Origin: Actinoplanes auranticolor
Lineage (GTDB): Bacteria; Actinomycetota; Actinomycetes; Mycobacteriales; Micromonosporaceae
Direction of reading: 5' to 3'
Length of the DNA stretch: 64,000 bases
NCBI RefSeq assembly: GCF_018332655.1
Contig: NZ_BOQL01000042.1
Span: 1 to 64,000, forward strand
Shown: positions 16,007-25,200 of the stretch, piece by piece
Numbering within the stretch: the stretch's first letter is position 1
Layout: the number at the start of each line of letters is the position of its first letter
Translations under genes and position numbers: made by a program
The notes under the pieces: model-generated
Seen by the model: the letters and a program-made list of their open reading frames with translations, nothing else
Told to the model about the DNA's origin: nothing
Database searches by the model: none

Positions 16007-16957
16007 TCAGGTGTTCCTGTCTCGCAGCGGGATACGCAAGCAGACCTCGGTGCCATCGGCGGGCCCAGCACCGAGGGCAAGGTCGGCGCCGATGAGCAGA
16101 GCGCGTTCGCGCATGCCACGGATGCCGGCTCCCTCACCGGCGTCACCCAGCCCGATGCCGTCGTCGCGGACGCAAAGCTCGACGCCGTCGTCGACAGGGC
16201 GCAGTGTGAGATCGACGGCGTGGGCGTGGGCGTGCCGTGCGGCGTTGGTCAGGGCTTCCTGAGCGACGCGGTAGACAACCAGCTCGGCGTCCTTGCCCAG
16301 CTCCGGCATGTCCCTGTCGAGGTGCCGGTGCACGGTCAGCCCGGCGGTGGAGAACTCGGCGACGAGTGCTCTCAGGGCGCTGGTCAGGCCGAGTTCGTCA
16401 AGCACTCCAGGACGCAACCGGCGGGCGATGCGGCGGATCTCGTCGAGGCTGTTACGGGTAGTCTCCTGAACCTGGTGCAGGTCATCGCGCACCGGTGGGG
16501 GCGCGTAGTCCGCGACCCGTTTCAGGTCCAGTAGGACTGCGGTGAGGGTCTGTCCGATTTCGTCGTGCAGTTCTTGGGCGATGCGGTGCCGTTCGGCTTC
16601 CTGAGCCGACAGGGCCCGTGCAGCGCTGGTCGCGCGTTCGGCTTCGAGGCGGTCCAGCATGGCGTTGAAGGTGCGGATCAGCTCCGCGATCCCGGCCCGG
16701 CCGGTAACCGGCAGCCGATGCCCGGGACGCAGCAGATCAATGGTGCCCATGGTGCCGGTGAGCCTGGCCAGCGGCGCCAACCCGATCCGCAACAGAATCG
16801 CGTTGGCGATCAGCATGGCGGCGAGCCCGACAGTAAGGACGACCGCCTCGGTCAGCAGCACCGGGGTGGACACGGTCACCGGCCCCAGCAGGAGCAGGAC
16901 GACAGCCACGACCAGCACAACACCGTTCAGCAGAAAGATCCGCCAGAACAGCGACAC
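16007..16957 (-). CDS. Sensor histidine kinase, NarX/DesK type
   Basis: A 316-residue membrane kinase with a GTG start and a GGGAGG ribosome site five bases upstream. Two transmembrane helices occupy about residues 5-55 with almost no external loop, followed by a HAMP-like linker. The HisKA_3 dimerisation domain has the phospho-histidine in ELHDEIGQ. The HATPase domain has the N box (EALTNAARHA) and G boxes (DDGIGLG, GIRGMRERA). With no extracellular sensor, it probably reads membrane state or ionic strength. It phosphorylates the response regulator encoded directly downstream. Confidence 0.93.
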   Translation of the reverse strand: MSLFWRIFLLNGVVLVVAVVLLLLGPVTVSTPVLLTEAVVLTVGLAAMLIANAILLRIGLAPLARLTGTMGTIDLLRPGHRLPVTGRAGIAELIRTFNAMLDRLEAERATSAARALSAQEAERHRIAQELHDEIGQTLTAVLLDLKRVADYAPPPVRDDLHQVQETTRNSLDEIRRIARRLRPGVLDELGLTSALRALVAEFSTAGLTVHRHLDRDMPELGKDAELVVYRVAQEALTNAARHAHAHAVDLTLRPVDDGVELCVRDDGIGLGDAGEGAGIRGMRERALLIGADLALGAGPADGTEVCLRIPLRDRNT

Positions 16958-17403
16958 GGCTGCCTCCCTTCACGGTGACGTTCCACCCCACTGCCGGGCC
17001 GCCTCGGCACCCGGTCGGCGGACGCAGCGACGCCGAAAACTCCCGGCTACCAGGGTGTCCACGCCGTGGCCGCCCGTCCATCCGGGCGGACCCCCACATC
17101 CGGCGTCCCGGCGCTGCGGCTCTCTGTGCCGGCCAAATGGGTGTCGGCACGGATGGTAAGCGAGGCATCGCTCGGCGAGTGTAGAAGGCAGACCTGTACA
17201 CGCTGCCCGGATCGCTGGTCGAACCGTTCAGGTCAAGGATCCGTCGCCACGCCGCGATGGACGGCGAGCGCCGTAGCTCGTCGCGGCGGGCTGACGATGA
17301 GCAGGCGCGGATGTTCGGCCGGTACGAGGACGTCCTCGGGACCTGCCGGTGGCCGCTGCACTGGGCGCCACACCATGTCACGGCTGCAGAAGGAGGACCG
17401 CTG
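16958..17403. other. Divergent intergenic region
   Basis: About 445 bases between the start of the histidine kinase and the start of the CPA1 antiporter on the other strand. It must hold both promoters. The only clear site is a ribosome-binding AAGGAGG at 17390-17396. Open frames crossing it lack family matches, and the one leading into the antiporter is better started at 17404. Confidence 0.5.
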
Positions 17404-19065
17404 ATGAGCTTGCCGGAGCTGTACCTGGTACTGCTGGTCGGTGGCACCGCCCTACTGGCGAGCATCGCCGGGGCACGCTTCGCCAGCCGCCTCGGACTGC
17501 CCAGCCTGCTGCTGTTCCTCGGCGTCGGCGTCGTCCTTGGTGAGGACGTGCTGGGGCTGCCCTTCGACGACGCCCAGCTCGCCCAGACCGTCGGCACCGC
17601 GGCGCTGGCCGTCATCTTGGTAGACGGGGGCCTGACCACGCGGTGGGCCGACATCCGGCGGCTGCTGTTGCCGGCCGGTGTGCTGGCCACCGCGGGTGTG
17701 GCGATCTCCGTGCTGGTCACCGCCACCGGCGCCCACCTATTGCTGGGCATGGACTGGCACCTGGCGCTGCTGCTCGGGGCGATCGTGTCGTCGACCGACG
17801 CCGCCGCCGTGTTCGCCGTCCTGCGGGCCCTGCCCCTGCCCCGCAGAGCCACTGGTCTGCTGGAGGCCGAGTCCGGTTTCAACGACGCCCCGACGATCAT
17901 CCTGGTCCTGGTGTTCAGCACCGCCACGCTCGACCTGCCCAGCCCTGCCGCCATCGCCGGCAATCTCGCCTACCAGCTCGCGGTGGGCGTCGCGACCGGC
18001 CTCGCAGTCGGATGGCTCGGTGCCGTCGCCCTGCGGCACATCGCCCTGCCCGCCACCGGCCTGTACCCGCTGGCCAACGTGGGCTTCGGCATCGTGGCGT
18101 TCGCCGCCGCCGGCACGCTCAACGCCAGCGGCATCATCGCCGCCTACCTGTCAGCGCTCGTGCTCGGCAACGCGAAGCTGCCACACCGCGCCGCGACCCG
18201 GTCCTTCGCCGAAGGCGCCGGCTGGCTCGCCCAGATCGGCCTGTTCGTCATGCTCGGCCTGCTCGTCGAGCCCAGCGAACTACCCGCCGCCGTATTGCCC
18301 GCCATCGCCATCGGGCTGGTACTGCTCCTGCTCGCCCGACCCATTTCCGTGCTCGCCTGCCTTATGCCGTTCCGCGTCTCCTGGCGCGAACAGGCGTTCC
18401 TGTCCTGGGCGGGGCTGCGGGGGGCGGTGCCCATCGTGCTGGCCACCTTCCCCATCGTCGCCGGTGTGACCGGCAGCCGCGAACTGCTCAACATCGTCTT
18501 CGTCCTCGTGGTGATCTTCACCCTGGTCCAGGGCCCCAGCCTGCCCGCCGTCGCGCGGCTGCTGCGCCTCACCCGCTCAGACCCCCTGCGGGACATCGCG
18601 GTCGAAACGGCCCCACTCGACGTCATCGACGCCGACCTGCTCACCGTCACCATCCCCAAGAGCTCACGGCTGCACCGGGTGAGCATCTTCGAGCTACGGC
18701 TGCCCCCACCTGTCGCGGTCACCCTCATCATCCGCGACGGCGTCACCCTCGTACCCGACCGGCACACCATGCTGCGCGAAGGCGATGAACTGCTACTGAT
18801 CACCACCCCGGACACCCGTGACATGGCCGAACGCCGCCTACGCGCGATCGGCCGCGCCGGACGCCTGGCCACCTGGCACGGCGAAACCGGCCACCCGGAC
18901 CAAACCCCACGACCCGGCCCGCCCCGGTGCGCCCCTACCCCCGCCGACCGGCACCCCCGCCGTGACACGCAACCGCCGAGGACCCACCCGGGCCGTGCAC
19001 ACCCGAACCGCGGCTCAGAAAACCATCCGACAGCGAAGACCAACCTGATCGGAACACCACGATGA
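17404..19065 (+). CDS. CPA1-family Na+(K+)/H+ antiporter with RCK_C domain, NhaP2/CvrA-like
   Basis: A 553-residue protein. The ATG at 17404 was chosen because AAGGAGG lies seven bases upstream and the first transmembrane helix follows directly; the frame extends upstream without family sequence. About 12 helices span residues 1-395, with the ion-binding GAIVSSTDAAAV segment and ESGFNDAP. An RCK_C domain (about 410-495) follows, as in NhaP2/YcgO. The last 50 residues are Pro/Arg/His-rich and unlike the family, perhaps a disordered tail. A second, separate RCK_C protein is encoded downstream with a four-base overlap, so this transporter may have two nucleotide-sensing inputs. Confidence 0.88.
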   Translation: MSLPELYLVLLVGGTALLASIAGARFASRLGLPSLLLFLGVGVVLGEDVLGLPFDDAQLAQTVGTAALAVILVDGGLTTRWADIRRLLLPAGVLATAGVAISVLVTATGAHLLLGMDWHLALLLGAIVSSTDAAAVFAVLRALPLPRRATGLLEAESGFNDAPTIILVLVFSTATLDLPSPAAIAGNLAYQLAVGVATGLAVGWLGAVALRHIALPATGLYPLANVGFGIVAFAAAGTLNASGIIAAYLSALVLGNAKLPHRAATRSFAEGAGWLAQIGLFVMLGLLVEPSELPAAVLPAIAIGLVLLLLARPISVLACLMPFRVSWREQAFLSWAGLRGAVPIVLATFPIVAGVTGSRELLNIVFVLVVIFTLVQGPSLPAVARLLRLTRSDPLRDIAVETAPLDVIDADLLTVTIPKSSRLHRVSIFELRLPPPVAVTLIIRDGVTLVPDRHTMLREGDELLLITTPDTRDMAERRLRAIGRAGRLATWHGETGHPDQTPRPGPPRCAPTPADRHPRRDTQPPRTHPGRAHPNRGSENHPTAKTNLIGTPR

Positions 19066-19562
19066 CCATCGAACGCATCCCCCTGCCCGGCGTCGGCGTC
19101 TGCCACGCCATCACCACCCGAGCCCACCAACGCCTCGGCGTCATCGCCCACACCACCGGCCAACGCGACATCGTCCTCTACGACCCCAACGACCCCGACC
19201 GCGCCGCCTGCACCCTGCCGCTGGAACCCGACGAAGCCCGCTGGATCGCCGACCTGCTCAACACCACCGTCACCGTCGACCACCTCGCCGACCCCGAACA
19301 GCATCTGACCGGCATCACCGCCGCCCGCATCCGCCTGCCCGCCGGCTCGCACTACGACGGCCGATCCCTGGCCGCCACCAGCCCCGGCACCGGGGCATCC
19401 ATCATCGCGGTCATCCGCGGCCAGCAGGTCATCACCGCCCCCCACCCCGACTTCGTCCTGCACCACGACGACACCCTCGTCGCCATCGGCGACCACCACG
19501 GCATCACCGCGCTGACCGACATGCTCACCAACACGGCGCCCGACACCCCGGCCAACCACTGA
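19062..19562 (+). CDS. RCK_C (TrkA-C) protein, KhtT-like paralogue
   Basis: A 166-residue protein similar throughout to the product of 12972-13472: the same LPG[IV]GV start, the DIVLYD/LLLYD segment and a C-terminal RCK_C domain with TGASIIAVIRG. It is probably the regulatory subunit of the CPA1 antiporter just upstream, whose stop it overlaps by four bases (ATGA). Its stop in turn overlaps the next start. That a KhtT-like subunit serves a CPA1 transporter here, but a CPA2 one at 13 kb, suggests the module was recruited twice. Confidence 0.84.
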   Translation: MTIERIPLPGVGVCHAITTRAHQRLGVIAHTTGQRDIVLYDPNDPDRAACTLPLEPDEARWIADLLNTTVTVDHLADPEQHLTGITAARIRLPAGSHYDGRSLAATSPGTGASIIAVIRGQQVITAPHPDFVLHHDDTLVAIGDHHGITALTDMLTNTAPDTPANH

Positions 19563-19921
19563 TGGCCCTCAGGAGAGCCGAACGCCCCGGCCCGGCCGAC
19601 CACCAGGCGACCGCCGAGGTCCTGCACCTGCTCGACGACCTCGTCCGGCTGATCGACGTAGCCACAGCCGCCGCAGACACGCCACAACGCGGCCACGCCA
19701 TGACGGTCGCCGATAAAATACGCGACCTGCGACAACGGCTCGACCCGGCACAACAGGTAACCCCCACCCGGTACTCCGGACCCTGGTACGACGACCTGGT
19801 CAGCGCGCTCGGGGACCTACGCGGTGTCGCCTGGGAAGCATTACGAGTCCGCTTGGACGAGCTAGAGGCCGGCGTCGAACGACTGTCCACCCGCCCAACC
19901 CGCCGCCGCTGGTGGCATTGA
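19562..19921 (+). CDS. Hypothetical helical protein in antiporter operon
   Basis: A 119-residue protein whose ATG shares one base with the stop of the RCK_C gene (TGATG), so it is co-translated with the antiporter operon. It is rich in charged residues and predicted mostly helical (LHLLDDLVRLIDVAT, ADKIRDLRQRL, VRLDELEAGVERLS). There is no signal peptide or membrane segment, and it ends RRRWWH. I recognise no family. Its tight coupling suggests a small cytosolic accessory subunit. Confidence 0.6.
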   Translation: MALRRAERPGPADHQATAEVLHLLDDLVRLIDVATAAADTPQRGHAMTVADKIRDLRQRLDPAQQVTPTRYSGPWYDDLVSALGDLRGVAWEALRVRLDELEAGVERLSTRPTRRRWWH

Positions 19922-19953
19922 TCCCGCAGCGCCAGACGATGGAAGGATCACCC

Positions 19954-20080
19954 TTGGTCCCGGACAGACCGCCGGCCGGCGCCCGTATCGCCGTGCTCGG
20001 CCTCGGCCGCTTCGGCAGCGCGGTCGCCCTGAAACTGACGCAGCAGGGCTGGGACGTCCTCGGGGTCGACGCCAGTACGT
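19954..20080 (+). pseudogene. Truncated TrkA-N/KtrA NAD-binding domain
   Basis: A GGAAGGA ribosome site at 19941-19947 precedes a TTG at 19954. The frame then encodes ARIAVLGLGRFGSAVALKL and QGWDVLGVDAS, the first beta-alpha-beta unit of a Ktr/Trk NAD-binding subunit with its GxGxxG motif. After about 40 residues the similarity stops and the frame runs antisense into the DUF4360 gene. This is a 5' stub of a lost potassium-uptake regulator gene at the right end of the ion-transport region. Confidence 0.7.
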
Positions 20081-20214
20081 TCAGGCCGCTGACCGAGGCG
20101 CAACCCGGCCAGCGGCCTCATTTGTCTCTTGGTCCGTCTGGAACCGCACCGCCGGACGGCGGGCGCACCGCCCGACACCGCTCACGCGGCAGCCGGGCGG
20201 TCACGGATGCGGTG

Positions 20215-20850
20215 TCAGCACTTCTTCCACGACAGGTGGAAGATGGTCTTGGTACTCCAGTCCGTGGAGTCCATGGTGAGCATGCTGGTGGTCTTCTTCA
20301 CGTCGGACCAACCACCGTTGACGCGCAGTTCGGTGTTGATGTTCAAATTCACCTCTACACCGCACGGCTTGTAGTTCAGCGACGTGATGCCCAGCTCGTC
20401 GCTCTTCTGCCAGTAGCCGTCCTTCGGACCCTTGAGGTTGTGTTGAGAGCGGGCCGTCTGCGAGTTGCCCGCGAAGTAGTAGCCGGCCGTCTGGACGCCG
20501 CTGGACCCGGGCGCGAGTTGCGCGTAGCCGCGGTAGTCGACCTGCGCGATCGTGTACGTGAAGCCGCCCGGCACCCTGATGTCGAGCGCGATCTGACAGT
20601 TCTTGCGCCTTTCGGCCGCCTTGATGTCCGGCCCGACCTGCGCCGTGTACTCGCTGTAGATGACGGTGAAGGCGGTGTTGTCCTCCGACGGCAGGATCGC
20701 GATGGATCCGGGAGGACAGCCTGAGCCGTTCGCCCCTACGACCTTGACGGTCATCGCTCCGGGCGGTGGTGCCAACGGTGCGGCGAGGGCGGGTGCCGGG
20801 ATGGCGAGGGCCGCCAGCATCGCAGCGCCGGCGGTGAAGGTGCGCAACAT
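20215..20850 (-). CDS. Secreted DUF4360 protein
   Basis: A 211-residue exported protein. The ATG at 20850 is preceded by AGGAG and opens a clear signal peptide (about 24 residues, ending ALAAP). The mature part matches DUF4360: VKVVGANGSGCPPGS at the start, cysteines near the middle (KNCQIALDI) and close to the end (NYKPCGVEV, WKKC), and tyrosine-rich beta strands. The family is common in secretomes of fungi and actinomycetes and has no assigned function. It stands alone, facing away from the downstream membrane-protein gene. Confidence 0.85.
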   Translation of the reverse strand: MLRTFTAGAAMLAALAIPAPALAAPLAPPPGAMTVKVVGANGSGCPPGSIAILPSEDNTAFTVIYSEYTAQVGPDIKAAERRKNCQIALDIRVPGGFTYTIAQVDYRGYAQLAPGSSGVQTAGYYFAGNSQTARSQHNLKGPKDGYWQKSDELGITSLNYKPCGVEVNLNINTELRVNGGWSDVKKTTSMLTMDSTDWSTKTIFHLSWKKC

Positions 20851-21255
20851 GACCACTCCTGATGAATAGGTGACCGACACGACAGGTGGAATGGCAATCG
20901 GTACGAATTCCGACGGTACATATCAGATCCCGGAACCGCAGTTCAACCACGTGGCACCGCGCCCGGCAGGCAGATACCGGACGTTCGGCCGGTATTTTTT
21001 CGGGTTTCCCGCGCGCCGCGACGAACGGTGCTACGGATACCACCATCGAATAGCACCGGAAAGGCGCTACGAATGCAGCGTGCAGTATGCGGTGCGGGTA
21101 AAGGTCTTCCCTTTCGGCTGACTATAAAGCGGTCAGGGGAGGCTGAAGGGCTGAATGTGGCGACGGCAGCCGGCTGATTTCCGATTCTTATCGGCCCGCC
21201 GGGACGTGAGTGCCCACTGTGGCGATGGGTAGCGGTCGGGCCACAGACTGGTCCC
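20851..21255. other. Divergent intergenic region
   Basis: About 400 bases between two divergent genes. The part from 20880 to 21180 is relatively AT-rich for this genome. An 83-residue plus-strand frame (20870-21121) has no ribosome site and no family likeness, so I do not call it. The region presumably carries the promoters of both neighbours. Confidence 0.45.
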
Positions 21256-22254
21256 ATGGCCGAAGAAACGCCCCTGACGCCGGCAGTGCCGGGGTGGCAG
21301 CGGACGCTGCTGCGGTGGCTGGGGCCCGCCGTCTGTGGTGTGGCGCTCAACCAGCTCGCCGACGTGGTGCCCTATCTCGTCGTGGGCGGCGCGCTCCTCC
21401 TGGTCGCCGTCCTGTACGGGCTCAGCCGGCTCGATGCCACGGCGCCGCTGGTGCGGGGATTGCCGAGGATGCTGCTGCGGGTCATCACGGCGGGCCTCGT
21501 GGCGGCCCTGGTGCTGCCGGCGTCCTGGTCTCGGCCGGTCATCGGGTCACTCGTTCTGCTGATCGTTCTTCTCGTGCTGCTCACCCCGCAGCGGGGCACC
21601 GTACTCGCGTCCCTGATCGGGATCTGCCTGTTCACCTACGGCGTCACCCTGGTGTTCCTCACCCCGGCGCCGACCGCACCGGCTCTGCTCGTGGCTGCCT
21701 GCACGTACTTCGGCGTCATGATCGCGTTGGGCGGGCTCGCCGTGCTGAGCCGGCCCGAACGGGTGGTCCGCCCGACCGGCGTGACGGTGGCCAGCCTGCG
21801 ACGCCTTCGGCAGTTCCTCTACGGCGCGGGGAACGGCCTGCTCCTCACCACCAGCGGCGTCATCGTGCTGCTCTGCGTCATCGCGTTGACGGATGGTGAG
21901 TACGGGCCGGTCGCGGTGGCGGCGATCGTGCTGGTCCTGATCGCCGCGCTGGCCGTGGCCGGGGTCGAGGTCGTCCTGTGGCTGCCGGAACGCCACAGCC
22001 CGGTCGTGGGCGTCCTGCTGGTCCTCGGCGGCGTTTCGCTGACCGCCGTAGGTTGCCTGATCGGTTTCACCGGCGACGGACGGGACCTGATCGCCGTACC
22101 GCTGCTGGGAACTTCGGGAATGGCCATGGTGGTCGGTGGTCTCACGCTGCTCGACGCGACCGGCGCGCTCCCCCGGCTGCGGGACCGGCTGACGTACCTG
22201 GTGACCAGGCCCCCGGCCGGAACGACCGGGGGCCCGCCTCGGGAAAACGGCTAG
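21256..22254 (+). CDS. Polytopic membrane protein, unknown
   Basis: A 332-residue integral membrane protein with roughly ten hydrophobic segments from about residue 20 to 310, a short polar N-terminus, and a Pro/Gly-rich C-terminal tail. No transporter or enzyme motif is visible; conserved charged residues inside the helices are few. It is monocistronic and its end overlaps the convergent GH87 gene by four bases. I cannot assign a family. Confidence 0.7.
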   Translation: MAEETPLTPAVPGWQRTLLRWLGPAVCGVALNQLADVVPYLVVGGALLLVAVLYGLSRLDATAPLVRGLPRMLLRVITAGLVAALVLPASWSRPVIGSLVLLIVLLVLLTPQRGTVLASLIGICLFTYGVTLVFLTPAPTAPALLVAACTYFGVMIALGGLAVLSRPERVVRPTGVTVASLRRLRQFLYGAGNGLLLTTSGVIVLLCVIALTDGEYGPVAVAAIVLVLIAALAVAGVEVVLWLPERHSPVVGVLLVLGGVSLTAVGCLIGFTGDGRDLIAVPLLGTSGMAMVVGGLTLLDATGALPRLRDRLTYLVTRPPAGTTGGPPRENG

Positions 22255-25200
22255 CTGCCGGCGATGGTGAACTGCGAGCCCGGCTGGATCACGACGTTGC
22301 CGTCGGCCGAGTTCGTGATGGTCACGTTCGACAGAGTCGCGTTGCCGCGGGCGCCGCTCATGGCCAGGATGCCCGCGCCGTTGTTCGACTTGTCGATGCG
22401 GACGTCGGTGATGGCGACGTTCGGCATGTTGCCGCCGCCGTTCTTGAATTGGATGCCGTCGTACGTCGAGTCGATGATGTCCGTGTCGCGGATCGTCACC
22501 CCGGTGATGTCCTTCGTGGACGGGAACAGGGTGATCGCGCCGAACTCCTGGTCCTCGTTCCAGAAGGCGCCGCCCGTGCGGTACAGGCCGTTGTTGGCGA
22601 TCAGGGTCGTGCCGCCGAACGGCAGCGGGCTGTGGTCCGTCGCCAGCATGATGCCCGGGTAGTTCATGGTGTCGGAGATCAGGTTGTTCTCGATCGAGTT
22701 GTTCGAGCCGCCGTAGATGGCGATGCCGTTCGCCCGCCACGGCAGTTGCACCGTGTTGTTGAGGAAGTGGTTGTTCGACGCGATGTCGACCGTCTGGTCC
22801 TTGACGTACGGGTTGGCCCACACCGCCAGCGAGTCGTCGCCGGTGTAACGGAACGAGGAGTTGAAGACCTTCGAGTTACGCGTACCGTTGGAGAAGTTGA
22901 TCCCGTCGGCGAAGGTGTTGCGGATCCGCATGCCGACCACTTCCAGGCCGTCGCCCGGGTTCCAGTAGGCCGGGGTGTCGGAGTAGTCGCGGCCGACCCA
23001 GGCGCCGACGTTGACGTGCTCGATCCAGACGTTGCTGATCTTCGTGTTCTTGCCGAACCGGCCGTTGAGGCCGTGGCCGCGGTTGGCCCGGTTCGTCGTC
23101 ATGCCGAAGATCGCGATGTCCGAGATCTGGGTGTTGTCGTCGATGTCGAAGCCGACGTTGCCCTCGTGCGGGTGGTTGATGTTGCCGGTCACGTTCTGCG
23201 GCTCGGTGGTCGTGTAGAGCTGCGAGTGCCACATGCCCGCACCGCGGATCACGACGTTGCGGATGCCCCGCTGGTTGTACTGGCCGCGGGCCGGGTCCGG
23301 CGAGAGGATCTTCTGCTCCTGCCGCCACTGCCCGGCCGGGATCCACACGCAGCTGATCACGCCGTTCTGGTCGTCGGTCACGGCCCGCTGGATCGCGGCG
23401 GAGTCGTCGGCCCCGTCGTTGGGCACCGCGCCGTAGGTGGTGATCGAGGTGCAGTCGGCCGGCTTGCCCGCGGCCGGGGCCACCTGCTCCAGATCGATCA
23501 GGTCGACGACGTAGAAGGCGGCGTTGTCACCCGCGTCCCGCTGCAGCTTGAACCTGGTGCCGGCCGGGTAGGACTGCGCCAGCAGCGCGTGCGACTCGTC
23601 GAAGAGCCGGCGGGCGTCGGCCGACGGCGAGTTCGACAGCGACTCGGTGTCGTCGGTGGTGCCGTAGAGCCAGCTGTTGCGGGACGAGAGCGTCAGCTTC
23701 TGCACGAACGTGTCGTTGGCGTACAGGCTGAGGGTCGCGGTCTGGCCGCCGCCGCCCGGCGCGTCCGGGATGCTGTTGCGCACCACGATGGAGTTGGCCT
23801 GGTTGGTCGACGTGAACTCGACGAACTGGCCGGTGCCGGTCAGCCGCACCGACTTGCGGCCCGAGGACTCGGTGGCGAAGTTGGTGTGCCCGAACGTGCG
23901 CAGCGGATCCGTCTCCAGCAACGTGCCCTGGTAGCGGGCCGCCTCCGCCTCGTACTCGGTGTACGGCACCGCGGCGCCGCGCCCGACGACGATCGACCGG
24001 GCCAGCGTGTTGTTGTTCTCGTTGGTCTCCGCGACCGCGTTGGTCACGTCGGCGGTGGCGGTCAGAGTGGCACCGCCGTTGGTGGCGGTCCAGGTGCCAC
24101 CGATCGCCACGGTCGCCGTCGCCCCGGCCGCGATCGCCGGGGTCGCGCCGGTCAGCGTGGCGCCGCCGACGACCAGGCGGGTGCTGGATGCGCCGGCCGC
24201 CGAGGTGCCGCGGTTGTTGACCGTGACGGTGAACGAGACCGCCGCACCGGCGGCCGGGCTGGCCGGGTTGGACGTGATGCCGGTGACCTGCAGGTCCGGG
24301 CCGGGAGCCTGGCCCACCACCAGCTGCGTCGCCGCGGTGAAGGTGTTGTTGTCGTTGTTCTGCTCGGCGACCGTGTCGGCCGGGTCGGCCACCGCCGCGA
24401 CGCTGTAGCTGCCCATCGGCTGCGCCCCGACGTTCGCCGAGACCGTGGCCGAGGCGCCGGCCGCCAGCGCGCCGACCGGCGCACTACCCACGACCGTGCC
24501 GCCCAGCTTGAAGTCCACCTTGGTCGCCGCGGCAGCCGCGGTCCCCTGGTTCTTCACGGTGGCGGAAAGAGTGATCGGCGCAGCCTCGCTCGGCGACGCC
24601 GGGGTCCAGGTCGCCGCGGTGACGACCAGGTCCGGGTTCGGTGCCGCGGTGCCGAGCACCTGCAGGTCGGCGACCTGGCCGCCGGGCGCGCCGGTGTTGC
24701 TGAAGACCTGCAGCCGCAGGTCCGCGACCCGGCCGGTGACCGGGATGGTGACCGCGTTCTGGTTGGTCGCGGGGTTGAACGTGTAGTCGGCCCGGGCCTT
24801 CAGGGAGGTGAACCCGGTGGCGGTCTGCGCGCGGCCGAGGACCTGGATGCTCTGGGTACGCGTACCCCAGACCGGATCGGGGTTGAGCTTGACCACCACG
24901 CCCGTGACGTCGGCGTCGGCCCCGAGCTTGACGGTCAGCGTGGCCGGGAAGCCGTTGGACTCCCAGTAACTGGCCGGGCTGCTGTCGTTGGCGTTACCGG
25001 CGACGAAGCCGAAGACCGACGACGACGCCTCGATCGGCTTGCCGCTCGCCAGGTTCGTCCCGGCCGGCGGGTCGGGATCGGGATCCGGGTCGGGGCCGGC
25101 GACGCCGTAGACCTCCAGTTCGGACAGTTGCGCGGCCGGCCAGCCGGTGTTGCCGGTGATGACCACCCGCACGTACCGGACGGTCGCCGCGGCGAAGGTG

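Noticed and set aside
7258..20000. An att direct repeat matching the tRNA-Arg 3' end
   Set aside because: I looked for a second copy of the T-arm and acceptor sequence downstream and did not see one, so no attachment site is annotated.
20870..21121. An 83-residue plus-strand frame in the gap before the membrane-protein gene
   Set aside because: No ribosome site, no recognisable features, and it begins inside the likely promoter of the divergent DUF4360 gene.
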